Below are positions 26,315 through 34,725 of a stretch of DNA of 64,000 nucleotides, piece by piece (within the stretch, counting starts at the first letter, position 1; each line of letters opens with the position of its first letter). The DNA is taken from contig NZ_JBBLZC010000008.1 of the NCBI RefSeq assembly GCF_037908215.1, forward strand, positions 124,001 to 188,000, in the 5' to 3' direction. Below the pieces are notes generated by a model that saw only the letters and a program-made list of their open reading frames with translations, made no database searches and was not told where the DNA came from. This DNA comes from Benzoatithermus flavus. Its GTDB lineage: Bacteria > Pseudomonadota > Alphaproteobacteria > Geminicoccales > Geminicoccaceae. A program made the translations under genes and the position numbers.

Positions 26315-27015
26315 TGGCACTTGAGGTCCACGACCTGACCGCGGGCTACGGCTCGATCACCGTGCTCCGCGGCATCTCGCTGCGGGTCAAGGACGGCGAG
26401 ATCGTAGGCGTGCTCGGCCGCAACGGCATGGGCAAGTCCACTCTGATCCGCGCCATCTCGGGCCTGGTGCCGGCGAGTGCTGGCATCATCCACTTCGCCG
26501 GCGAGGACATCACGCGCGCACCACCGCATGTTCGCGCCCGCCTGGGCCTCACCACCGTCGTTCAGGGGCGGGGCATCTTCCCGCGCCTCACCGTGCGCGA
26601 GAACCTAGAGATGGGGCGGATCGCCGGCGGCGGCGCCAAGCGATCGCGCCTCGACGAGGTCCTGGGCTACTTTCCCCGGCTGCGGGAGCGCATGACGCAG
26701 CTCGCCGGCACGATGAGCGGGGGCGAGCAGCAGATGCTGGCAATCGGCCGCAGCCTCATGACTGATCCCAAGCTGATGCTCCTCGACGAGCCCTCGGACG
26801 GGATCATGCCGGCGCTCGTGCACCAGATCGCGGAGACGCTGGTTGCGATCAACCGTAACGAGGGCATGAGCATCGTCATCGTCGAGCAGAACGTGCCGAT
26901 GGTCTTCCGCATGACCCGGCACTGCGTCATTCTGGAGAAGGGCAAGGTAGTGGCCGAGGGAGATCGGGAGCACCTCGAGACGAGCGAGGTCATGCGACAG
27001 TATTTGGCCGTTTAG
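26314..27015 (+). CDS. ABC ATPase (LivF/UrtE-like)
   Basis: 233-aa second ATP-binding subunit. Walker A GRNGMGKST (about 36-44), Q-loop in TTVVQGRGIFP, signature MSGGEQQMLAIGRSL, Walker B LMLLDEPSDGI. The PSDGI variant is common in UrtE and LivF proteins. It is the last gene of the six-gene plus-strand group that begins with the amidohydrolase. Confidence 0.92.
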   Translation: MALEVHDLTAGYGSITVLRGISLRVKDGEIVGVLGRNGMGKSTLIRAISGLVPASAGIIHFAGEDITRAPPHVRARLGLTTVVQGRGIFPRLTVRENLEMGRIAGGGAKRSRLDEVLGYFPRLRERMTQLAGTMSGGEQQMLAIGRSLMTDPKLMLLDEPSDGIMPALVHQIAETLVAINRNEGMSIVIVEQNVPMVFRMTRHCVILEKGKVVAEGDREHLETSEVMRQYLAV

Positions 27016-27360
27016 CCGTCCCGCTCTGCGGAAGATTGTTGGGAGCCGTGGCAGAAAGCGGCCTCGGCCCGGGAGGGTGCTGCCTCGAAGTCGAGCATGC
27101 CCTGTAGGCGCGCCCGGTCGTCCAGAAAGACAGCCGGCTTCGACCGTGCCGAACAGGGGACCCAGAAGACCGGACGGGATACGGGATAGGAATCATCACG
27201 TGGCTCGGGCCTTCTCGGATTGAGCAAAGGACCGCGGCGGCAAGCCGCGGGCGGCGGGCGCAGCAGTACCCGCGCCTCGGCGACGGTGGCGGGCCGGCGG
27301 CCGTACGCGGGGCACGAGACCGATCATCTGCGAGCGGCGCGTCCGGCTTTCCACGGGTTC
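27016..27360. other. Intergenic region between convergent genes
   Basis: 345 bases between the end of the ABC cluster and the end of the YjdF-like gene. The minus strand has an open frame of about 70 codons (27012-27227, TTG start, no clear ribosome site, no recognisable motif). It could be a remnant but is not annotated. No clear terminator seen. Confidence 0.4.
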
Positions 27361-28116
27361 CTACTCGGTGCCGAGCCGGGCGAGCGCCACCTCGCCCAAG
27401 GGCTCCATGCGCTTGACGCGCAGGCTCCGGGTCCATTCGCGGGTGAAGTCGCGCTGCCAGCGCCAATTGATCCACAAGGTCACGCTCATCGTGACGAGAG
27501 CGCCGAGGCCGGCCAGCGCCATGTCCTTCTGCGCGTCCCACGGATCGCCCTGACTTCCGAGATAGGCGACACCGAGATCGCCGCCGAACGCCGTGGCCGC
27601 TGCCCACTCGATCAGCTCGAACAGGGCCGAGGTCGAGAGCGTCAGATCGAGCGGCAGGAAATAGGCCCAGAAACCCCGCGCATCGGCCACGCGGAAGAAC
27701 AGCTCGCGCATGGGATAGGCGAGGAGCAGGCCGTAGGAGAAGTGGACGAGCCGGTCGAAATGGTTGCGGTCGAGCCCTAAGACCTCGTTGAGGCGAAAGC
27801 CGAGCAACGCCTCGGTCCAGTCGTCGTAGGGAACCTCGGCATAGGTGTAGTGCGCCCCCACCGAGTGCAGGCCGAGGAACAGGAGGATCAGGCTCCAGGA
27901 CAGGCGCGAGAGCGGGAAGAAGCGCAAGGACGCCGCCAGCGCCGGGACGAACAGGACGAGCAGCACGTTCTCGAGCGCCCAGTCGGCCCGATCCCTGGGC
28001 GTCACGGCGAGCAGGAGCCAGATCAGGGCGAAGAGGGCGAGGGTGACGAGACAGTAGCGCCGGTGCCCCGGCGGCAGGTGATAGGCAGGAAACGAGCGGG
28101 TGGCGGGTGGTGGCAT
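27361..28116 (-). CDS. DUF2238/YjdF-like membrane protein
   Basis: 251-aa integral membrane protein of the DUF2238 family (E. coli YjdF) with six or so membrane segments. Conserved family features are present: HSVGAHYTYAEVPYDDW, LGLDRNHFDRLVHFSYGLL, ALFELIEW, and YLGSQGDPWDAQKDM near the C-terminus. Function is unknown. An alternative ATG at 28161 would add 15 residues rich in Arg and Gly. I prefer 28116 because the extension does not look family-like. Confidence 0.85.
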   Translation of the reverse strand: MPPPATRSFPAYHLPPGHRRYCLVTLALFALIWLLLAVTPRDRADWALENVLLVLFVPALAASLRFFPLSRLSWSLILLFLGLHSVGAHYTYAEVPYDDWTEALLGFRLNEVLGLDRNHFDRLVHFSYGLLLAYPMRELFFRVADARGFWAYFLPLDLTLSTSALFELIEWAAATAFGGDLGVAYLGSQGDPWDAQKDMALAGLGALVTMSVTLWINWRWQRDFTREWTRSLRVKRMEPLGEVALARLGTE

Positions 28117-28417
28117 GTTCGTTCCCGACGGCGCCCGGGCACGGCGCCCGCGACCAGCCATAGGGCCTGCCGCCGATGCGGTCCAGGACGGGAAGCTGCC
28201 ATGCTGCCCGATATGGCGCTGCGGCGTCGATCTCCTCCGCCGTCACCGCCATCGGCTGGAAACGTGCCGCTGCGATCCGGATCGACGGCGCCCGCCACGG
28301 CGCCGAAGCTGCGGTCGCTCGGCAGCGCACGGGCCTCCGGGCGTAACCGACGTTTTCTTGCCCGGCTCCTCGGCGTATGGTGCCGCAGGTGAAGCAGAAG
28401 CCGGGAGGCGAGGAACC

Positions 28418-30049
28418 GTGCGCGTTGCGGAGGCGCTGCTGCAGGCATTGAGGACGTACGGGGCCGGCCAGATCTTCGGCATTCCCGGCGACTTCGCCCT
28501 GCCGTTCTTCAAGGTGATCGAGGAGAGCGGGATCCTGCCGCTCCACACGCTGAGCCACGAGCCGGCGGTGGGTTTCGCGGCCGATGCCGCCGCTCGCTTT
28601 CGCGGCAGCATCGGCGTCGCGGTGGTGACCTACGGTGCGGGCGCCTTCAACTGCGTCAACGCGGTCGCGGGTGCTTTCGCCGAGAAGTCGCCCGTGGTCG
28701 TGATCTCGGGGGCGCCCGGCCGGGCCGAGAGCCGTTCGGGCCTCCTTCTCCATCACCAGGGCAGGACGCTCGACACCCAGTTCCGGGTCTATCAGGAGAT
28801 CACCTGCGCCCAGGCGCGGCTCGACGATCCGGCGACAGCACCGGCCGAGATCGCCCGCGTGCTGACGGCCGCGATCGATCAGTCCCGGCCGGTCTACATT
28901 GAGCTGCCGCGCGACATGGTGGCGGCCGCGTGCGGACCCGTCCCGCCTTATGCCGAGACGCCGGCCGACCCCGAGGCGGTCGCGGCCTGCGCCGAGGAGA
29001 TCATGGCCCGGCTCCAGGCGGCGAGCCGGCCGGTCGTGATGGTCGACGTCGAGGTCCGCCGCTACGGGCTCGAGGCCAAGATCGCGGAGCTGACGCGGCG
29101 CCTGGGTGTGCCGGTCGTCACCACCTTCATGGGCCGTGGCCTGCTCTCGGGTACCGACACGCCGCTCGCCGGGACCTATCTCGGCGTCGCCGGCGATCCT
29201 GCGGTCACCGAGCTGGTCGAGGGCTCGGACGGGCTCCTGCTCTTGGGCGTCATCCTGAGCGACACCAATTTCGGCGTGAACGCCGGCAAGCTCGATCTGC
29301 GCCGCACCATGCAGGCCCTCGACCGGCAGGTCAGCATGGGCTTTCATCAATATCCGGGGATCCCACTCGCGGCGCTGGTGGATGCGCTGCTCGAGCGTGC
29401 GCGGCCGCTCGGCCATGCCCACGCTGCCCCGCCGACATCCTACCCGCGCGGCCTCGTCGCCGACGGAGCACCGATCGCACCCGACGATATTGCGCGCGCC
29501 GTCAACGATCTGTTCGACCGGTACGGACCGATGCCGATCGCGGCCGATATCGGCGACTGTCTGTTCACGGCCATGGAGATCGACCACACCGACCTCACGG
29601 CACCCGGCTACTATGCCGGCATGGGCTACGGTGTCCCGGCCGGCATCGGTGCTCAGCTCGCCACCGGCCGGCGCACGCTGATCCTGGTCGGCGACGGTGC
29701 CTTCCAGATGACCGGCTGGGAGCTCGGCAACTGCCGCCGGCTCGGGATCGACCCGATCGTGATCCTGTTCAACAACAGGAGCTGGGAGATGCTGCGCGCC
29801 TTCCAGCCGGAATCGGCCTTCAACGATCTCGACGACTGGCGGTTCGCCGAGATGGCGGAGCCGCTGGGCGGGCACGGCCGGCGCGTCGCCACCAGGGCCG
29901 AGCTCGCGGCGGCGCTGGAGGAGGCCGCCCGGACCCGCGGCCGCTTCCAGCTCGTCGAGGCCATGATCCCACGGGGGGTGCTCTCCGCCACGCTCGCGCG
30001 TTTCGTCAGCGGCGTGAAGCGGCTGCACACGCCGGGAGAAGCGCCCTGA
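28418..30049 (+). CDS. ipdC: Indolepyruvate/phenylpyruvate decarboxylase (TPP enzyme)
   Basis: 543-aa thiamine-diphosphate enzyme closely resembling Azospirillum brasilense IpdC/PPDC. The N-terminal block FGIPGDFALPFFKVIEE, then LHTLSHEPAVGFAADAAAR, holds the catalytic Glu. VTYGAGAFNCVNAVAGA and LLLHHQGRTLDTQF follow. The C-terminal TPP motif is GDGAFQMTGWELGN through FNNRSWEM. It decarboxylates indole-3-pyruvate or phenylpyruvate to the aldehyde, the key step of auxin-type IAA or phenylacetate formation. The start is taken as GTG at 28418 after GGAGGCGAGGA. Its stop shares a base with the next ATG (TGATG). Confidence 0.9.
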   Translation: MRVAEALLQALRTYGAGQIFGIPGDFALPFFKVIEESGILPLHTLSHEPAVGFAADAAARFRGSIGVAVVTYGAGAFNCVNAVAGAFAEKSPVVVISGAPGRAESRSGLLLHHQGRTLDTQFRVYQEITCAQARLDDPATAPAEIARVLTAAIDQSRPVYIELPRDMVAAACGPVPPYAETPADPEAVAACAEEIMARLQAASRPVVMVDVEVRRYGLEAKIAELTRRLGVPVVTTFMGRGLLSGTDTPLAGTYLGVAGDPAVTELVEGSDGLLLLGVILSDTNFGVNAGKLDLRRTMQALDRQVSMGFHQYPGIPLAALVDALLERARPLGHAHAAPPTSYPRGLVADGAPIAPDDIARAVNDLFDRYGPMPIAADIGDCLFTAMEIDHTDLTAPGYYAGMGYGVPAGIGAQLATGRRTLILVGDGAFQMTGWELGNCRRLGIDPIVILFNNRSWEMLRAFQPESAFNDLDDWRFAEMAEPLGGHGRRVATRAELAAALEEAARTRGRFQLVEAMIPRGVLSATLARFVSGVKRLHTPGEAP

Positions 30050-32217
30050 TGCTGTCGAGCCGGGTCCTGAGATCGATCCTCCATGCCATCTTGCGGATTC
30101 TTTACCGCTACGAGGTCCGCGGGATGGAGCACACCGCGATCATCAGGCCCGGCGAGAAGGTGCTGGTCGTCGTCAACCACATCTCGTTCCTGGACGGTGC
30201 CTTCCTGATGGCGGCGCTGCCGCGGATTCCGGTGTTCGCCATCAACACCGATATGGCGAACCGCTGGTGGCTGAAGCCGTTCTGGCGGGTGGCGAACCTC
30301 CACCCTCTCGACCCCACGAACCCGCTCGCCGTGAAGGAGCTGATCAACAAGATCAACCAGGGCCGGCCCTGCGTGATCTTCCCGGAAGGGCGCATCAGCG
30401 TCACCGGTGCTTTGATGAAGATCTATGCCGGCCCCGCCTACATCGCCGACCGGACCGGGGCCGCGATCATCCCCGTACGCCTGGACGGCCCGGAGCTGAC
30501 ACCCTTCAGCCGGCTCAAGCAGGGCCAAGTGACCCGGCACCTGTTCCCCAAGGTGATCGTCACGATCTGCGAGCCCTGCCGGCTCGAGGTCGGCCCGGGC
30601 TTGCGTGGCAAGGAGCGGCGTAAGGCCGCCAATCTCCAGCTCTACGAGATCATGTCGACGATGGTGTTCCGCACCACGCATTGGGGCGACACCCTGTTCG
30701 AAGCGCTTCTACGTGCTCGCTCCCGGCACGGCTGGCGCTATGTCGCCGTCCAGGACACGAGCGGCATCCAGATCGACTATATGCGGCTCGTGGCGGGGGC
30801 GATGGTGCTGGGCCGGAAGCTCGCTGCCGAGACCAGGCCCGGCGAGCGGGTCGGCGTGCTGCTTCCCAATGTCAATGCCGCCGCGGTCGTGTTCATGGCG
30901 CTCCAGGCGATGGGCCGCGTGCCGGCCATGCTCAACTTCTCGGCCGGTCCCGCCAACCTCGAGGCCGCGGCCGTCATGGCCGAACTCGGGCTCGTCGTCT
31001 CCTCGGCCGAGTTCGTGCGCAAGGGCAAGCTCGAGCCCGTGGTGGCGGCGATCGGTTCGCATGCCAGGCTTCTCTGGCTCGAGGAGGTGCGCGAGACGAT
31101 CGGCCGGATGGACCGGCTGCGTGGCTTCGTGGAAGGCCTGCTCGCGCGAAAGATTCACGGACGACTGCGCCTGAAGCGCGACGATCCCGCCGCGGTCCTG
31201 TTCACCTCGGGCTCGGAGGGGCGGCCGAAGGGCGTCGTCCTCAGCCACCGCAACATCCTCGCCAACTGCGCCCAGCTCTCGGCCCGCGTCGACTTCAACC
31301 AGCTCGATCGCTGCTTCAACGCGCTGCCGATATTCCACAGCTTCGGGCTCACCGGCGGCATGCTCCTGCCGATCCTGGGTGGGGTGCGGGTCTACATGTA
31401 CCCCTCGCCGCTCCATTACCGGCTGGTGCCGGAGATGGTCTACGACAGCGACTCCACGATCATCTTCGGCACGAACGCCTTCTTCAAGGGCTATGCCAGG
31501 ATGGCCGATCCTTACGACTTCCGCTCGCTGCGCTACGCCTTCGCCGGCGGCGAGGCCGTGCAGGAGGAGACGCAGCGGTTGTGGTTCGAGAAGTTCGGCA
31601 TCCGCATCCTGACCGGCTACGGCGCCACCGAGACGGCACCCGTGATCGCCGTCAACACGCCGATGCATTATCGCGCCGGCACGGTCGGGCGTTTCCTTCC
31701 CGGCATCGAATGGCGTCTCGAGCCCGTGGCCGGTCTCGAGCGGGGCGGACGCTTGTGGGTCAAGGGGCCCAACGTCATGCTGGGCTATCTGCGCTACGAG
31801 CGGCCGGGCGTGCTGCAGCCGCCCGAGGACGGCTGGTACGACACGGGCGACATCGTCGACGTCGACAAGGACGGTTTCGTCTCGATCATCGGCCGCGCCA
31901 AGCGCTTCGCCAAGATCGGTGGCGAGATGGTGAGCCTGGGGGCGATCGAGGATCTCGTCGTCTCGCTCCGGCCCGAGGGTCATCACGCGGTGATCGCCCT
32001 TCCCGACCCGCGCAAAGGGGAGCGTCTCGTCCTCGTCACCAACGACGAGACGCTCGAGCGTAGTGAGATCCTGGCAGCGGCGCGCAAGAAGGGCATGAGC
32101 GAGATCACGGTGCCGGCCGAGATCGTGCGCATGCCGAAGCTGCCGGTGCTCGGCACCGGCAAGACCGACTATCCCGAGGTGCAGAAAATCGTCACGTCCT
32201 ACCTGTCGGCGGCGTGA
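30049..32217 (+). CDS. aas: Bifunctional acyltransferase / acyl-[ACP] synthetase (Aas-like)
   Basis: 722-aa fusion matching E. coli Aas (719 aa). The N-terminal PlsC-like acyltransferase (about 1-200) has the NHISFLD HX4D box and FPEGRISVTG. The C-terminal AMP-forming synthetase (about 225-720) has FTSGSEGRPKGVVLSHRN, YGATETAPVIAVN and WYDTGDIVDVD. E. coli Aas re-acylates 2-acyl-lysophosphatidylethanolamine using an acyl-ACP intermediate, at the inner membrane. It is translationally coupled to ipdC, a partnership not explained by the phospholipid role. Confidence 0.92.
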   Translation: MLSSRVLRSILHAILRILYRYEVRGMEHTAIIRPGEKVLVVVNHISFLDGAFLMAALPRIPVFAINTDMANRWWLKPFWRVANLHPLDPTNPLAVKELINKINQGRPCVIFPEGRISVTGALMKIYAGPAYIADRTGAAIIPVRLDGPELTPFSRLKQGQVTRHLFPKVIVTICEPCRLEVGPGLRGKERRKAANLQLYEIMSTMVFRTTHWGDTLFEALLRARSRHGWRYVAVQDTSGIQIDYMRLVAGAMVLGRKLAAETRPGERVGVLLPNVNAAAVVFMALQAMGRVPAMLNFSAGPANLEAAAVMAELGLVVSSAEFVRKGKLEPVVAAIGSHARLLWLEEVRETIGRMDRLRGFVEGLLARKIHGRLRLKRDDPAAVLFTSGSEGRPKGVVLSHRNILANCAQLSARVDFNQLDRCFNALPIFHSFGLTGGMLLPILGGVRVYMYPSPLHYRLVPEMVYDSDSTIIFGTNAFFKGYARMADPYDFRSLRYAFAGGEAVQEETQRLWFEKFGIRILTGYGATETAPVIAVNTPMHYRAGTVGRFLPGIEWRLEPVAGLERGGRLWVKGPNVMLGYLRYERPGVLQPPEDGWYDTGDIVDVDKDGFVSIIGRAKRFAKIGGEMVSLGAIEDLVVSLRPEGHHAVIALPDPRKGERLVLVTNDETLERSEILAAARKKGMSEITVPAEIVRMPKLPVLGTGKTDYPEVQKIVTSYLSAA

Positions 32218-32222
32218 GCGCG

Positions 32223-32250
32223 GCCCGGGCGGCCTTCAAGCCGCCCGGGC
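32223..32250. terminator. Bidirectional terminator-like hairpin spanning the ODC stop
   Basis: GCCCGGGCGGC at 32223-32233 pairs exactly with GCCGCCCGGGC at 32240-32250, an 11-bp stem with a 6-base loop. The loop contains the ODC stop codon (32236-32238). The stem overlaps the last ODC codons and lies 6 bases past the aas stop. No T run. Confidence 0.65.
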
Positions 32251-33420
32251 GTGGAGTGCCGCTCGCGGCGCTTCCGGCCGCGAGGGGTCCTTGAGATACC
32301 AGCCCGCATCCTCGAGGAAGGCCATCCGATCGCTCTCGAACCCGTTGAAGCGGGTCTTCAGCGCGTTCGAGTAGGCGCCCATCATCCCGACCTCGACCCA
32401 GTCGCCGTCGTCGGCATCGGCCGGCAGCCAGTGCGGGCCCGGCATGCTGTCGATGCTGTCGCAGGTGGGCCCGAAAAGGTCGAAGCCGACCAGGCGATGG
32501 TCGACGGTGCGGCCCGGCCGCACGAGGCGCAGCGGAAACTGCGGGCCGACCCACTTGAGCTCGGCCAGGTTCCCGTAGACGCCGTCGTTGAGATAGAGGC
32601 TCTCGCCCCGGCGCAGCTCGATCCGGGTCAGGACCGAAGCGCCGTCCGCAACCAGCGCCCGGCCGGGCTCGCACTGCAGCCGACAGCTCAGCCCGTGCCG
32701 TGTCACCGCCTCGACGATGGTCGCCACGAACGCCTCGAACCGGGGCTCGTCGCCCTTGTAGACGGCGGGGAAGCCGCCGCCCACGTCGAGATGATCGACG
32801 GGCCCCGCCCGGCGCACCACCTCCGCGGCGAGACCGATCGCCCGGGCGAAGGCGCCCGTGTCGACGCACTGCGAGCCGACGTGGAAGGTGATGCCCACCT
32901 CCCTGGCGTAAGTCCGGGCAGCACGGACGAGAGAGCTCGCCTCCTCGACTCCTACACCGAACTTGCCCGTGAGCGTGAGCAACGCTCCCTCGCCCGGCAC
33001 GGCGAGCCGCACGAACAGCTCGAGGTCGGTGGCGCAGCCCGTGGCCGCCACGATCTTCGCGAGCTCGTCGGCATGGTCGAACACGAACCGGCGCACGCCG
33101 TGCTCGTAGTAAGCCTCGGCGATGGCGCCCACGCTCTTCACGGGGTGCATGAAGTGACAGCGCGCCTCGGGCAGGAGAGCCCGCACGGCGCGGATCTCGC
33201 CGATCGAAGCGGTGTCGTAGTGGCGGACGCCGCCCTCCCAAAGCGCACGCAACACCTCGGGCGCATCGTTGCACTTGACGGCGTAGAGCACGTCGCCGGG
33301 AAAAGCGTCCAGCATCCGCCGGGCGCGCACCTTGATCAGGTGCGGCCGGAGACAGACGACCGGATCGACCGGGGAACGATGCGAAAGCAGCGCCGCAGCG
33401 CTCCTGAAGGTGTCAGCCAT
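32236..33420 (-). CDS. Fold-III ornithine/lysine decarboxylase
   Basis: 394-aa PLP decarboxylase of the eukaryotic-like (group IV, fold III) ODC family. YAVKCND near residue 47 holds the PLP lysine. HVGSQC and VGGGFPAVY follow, then CEPGRALVAD binding the phosphate. The active-site GPTCDSID supplies the cysteine contributed across the dimer. It makes putrescine from ornithine; some alphaproteobacterial members also take lysine. The long 5' region is structured and contains a short upstream ORF. The coding end lies within a hairpin shared with the convergent aas gene. Confidence 0.92.
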   Translation of the reverse strand: MADTFRSAAALLSHRSPVDPVVCLRPHLIKVRARRMLDAFPGDVLYAVKCNDAPEVLRALWEGGVRHYDTASIGEIRAVRALLPEARCHFMHPVKSVGAIAEAYYEHGVRRFVFDHADELAKIVAATGCATDLELFVRLAVPGEGALLTLTGKFGVGVEEASSLVRAARTYAREVGITFHVGSQCVDTGAFARAIGLAAEVVRRAGPVDHLDVGGGFPAVYKGDEPRFEAFVATIVEAVTRHGLSCRLQCEPGRALVADGASVLTRIELRRGESLYLNDGVYGNLAELKWVGPQFPLRLVRPGRTVDHRLVGFDLFGPTCDSIDSMPGPHWLPADADDGDWVEVGMMGAYSNALKTRFNGFESDRMAFLEDAGWYLKDPSRPEAPRAALHARAA

Positions 33421-33454
33421 ACCGACCTCCCAACCCCTGGAAGAGTCAAGACGA

Positions 33455-33511
33455 TCAGAATGCCGCCGCCGCGCGCGCCGCAGTGCTTAGGCTTCTTTTC
33501 GGGGGCCTCAT
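33455..33511 (-). CDS. Candidate 18-codon leader ORF upstream of ODC
   Basis: Minus-strand ATG at 33511 is preceded by GGGGGAGG about 12 bases upstream, a plausible ribosome site. It encodes an 18-residue basic peptide (MRPPKRSLSTAARAAAAF) ending at TGA 34 bases before the ODC ATG. Leader peptides regulate ornithine decarboxylase in other bacteria (E. coli speFL). Whether this one is translated is unknown. Confidence 0.3.
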   Translation of the reverse strand: MRPPKRSLSTAARAAAAF

Positions 33512-33645
33512 ATGGGGCAGATGCCTCCCCCTGTAAAGGGGAATTTTACCTTGCGTCCGAACGTCGCAAAAATTGGTTAGACCTTTGTAAAGAAAGGATT
33601 AAACCAGCATCCGGCAGCCGAGCGGCTGCCGCGACAGCCCAAGCG
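33512..33645 (-). promoter_or_regulatory. Structured ODC leader / divergent promoter region
   Basis: The 356-base gap between ODC and the flavin reductase-like gene contains several stems. CGGCAGCCG/CGGCTGCCG is at 33612-33631, CCTTT/AAAGG near 33582-33597, and TCCCC/GGGGA at 33526-33542. The middle (33540-33605) is AT-rich and should hold promoters. Alphaproteobacterial ODC genes can carry the speF leader RNA (Rfam RF00518). I cannot confirm its consensus by eye. Confidence 0.35.
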
Positions 33646-33776
33646 AGTTGCAGGAACCGGCTGGCCGGCCGCTGGTTCCGGCGGCGAGCGCTTCGGAATT
33701 CGATCGGGTCTCCCCGGATCGAGCCGTTCCCCGGCCGGTCGCCGGATCGACACCTCATCCTGTCTGGATCACCACG

Positions 33777-34409
33777 ATGTTCTACCGCCCCGACGAGTCG
33801 CACGGCCTGCGCGCGAACCCCTTCAACGCCATCGTCGTGCCGCGCCCGATCGGCTGGATCTCGAGCCTCGACCGGGAGGGCCGGGCGAATCTGGCGCCCT
33901 ATTCCTTCTTCAATGCCGTCGCCTACCGGCCGCCGCAGGTGATGTTCTCGGCCACGGGCCCTCACGAGCACGGCGGCTTCAAAGACTCGGTCAGGAACAT
34001 CGAGGCCACGGGCGAGTTCGTGGCCAATCTCGCCACCTGGAACCTGCGCGAGGCCATGAACGCGAGCTCGATCGCCGCTCCTTCCGGCTTCGACGAGTTC
34101 GCCCATGCCGGGCTCACCAAGGCGCCCTCGGTCGTGGTGAAGCCGCCGCGCGTCGCCGAGAGCCCGGTACAGCTCGAATGCGTGCTCTCGCAGATCGTCG
34201 AGCTCGAATCGCCCTCGCCCGAGCAGCCCAACCGCATGATCATCGGCCGCGTGGTCGGGATTCACATTGCCGATACGGTGATCGAGGACGGCAGGGTGCT
34301 GGTCGAGCGGCTCGATCCGATCGCCCGCCTCGGCTACGATCAGTACATGCGGGTGCACGACGTGTTCGCCATGACCCGTCCGCGCTGGCAGGAGAACGGG
34401 AAGAGCTGA
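33777..34409 (+). CDS. Flavin reductase-like domain protein
   Basis: 210-aa flavoprotein of the flavin reductase-like FMN-binding family. Conserved blocks are NPFNAIVVPRPIGWISSLD, LAPYSFFNAVAYRPPQVMFS, GEFVANLATWNLREAMNAS and ESPVQLECVLSQIVEL. It binds FMN, and relatives act as reductases for two-component monooxygenases or are of unknown role. The ATG at 33777 (MFYRPDESHGL) is used because family similarity begins there. An earlier ATG at 33648 would add low-complexity sequence. Confidence 0.88.
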   Translation: MFYRPDESHGLRANPFNAIVVPRPIGWISSLDREGRANLAPYSFFNAVAYRPPQVMFSATGPHEHGGFKDSVRNIEATGEFVANLATWNLREAMNASSIAAPSGFDEFAHAGLTKAPSVVVKPPRVAESPVQLECVLSQIVELESPSPEQPNRMIIGRVVGIHIADTVIEDGRVLVERLDPIARLGYDQYMRVHDVFAMTRPRWQENGKS

Positions 34410-34725
34410 GCCGATCGTCGGCGTTCGATGCCTTCGCTCGCCCACCACGCGCAGCGCCAGAAGCGCCGGTTGCCTCGCTCTGGCGGCGGGTGTCCGCCTC
34501 GTGAGCCCGAGCACGACCACGAGACTCCCTTCTCGTCCGCCCATGACGATCGACATGCGATCGGGTTTTGCACCCTCCTCGTGATCTCGGCTTGGCTACG
34601 GCGCGCCGCTCCGTTATCGGGTGGGGCGAGATCGTGCGGCCTCGCGCTCGACCGTCAGTCGGCGAGCGGAGCGTCCCGACGATGATCGGCTCCGTCGCGG
34701 GTCACACCATGGAGTTGTCTTCGCC
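34410..34725 (+). other. Intergenic region
   Basis: 316 bases between the flavin reductase-like gene and the YbaK-type gene. Frames on both strands read as low-complexity, Arg-rich shadows. No convincing promoter, hairpin or gene seen. Confidence 0.5.

Noticed and set aside
27012..27227. 71-codon minus-strand frame between convergent genes
   Set aside because: TTG start, no good ribosome site, no recognisable motif; could be a decayed end of a gene but cannot be supported.
26990..30028. Very long minus-strand open frame (over 1000 codons) through the decarboxylase and YjdF-like genes
   Set aside because: Antisense to ipdC with low-complexity Arg/His/Asp-rich translation; the YjdF-like gene uses a different frame. 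GC-rich DNA gives long shadow frames.
34428..34685. 85-codon plus-strand frame before the YbaK-type gene
   Set aside because: No ribosome site and no family resemblance; composition is that of non-coding GC-rich DNA.
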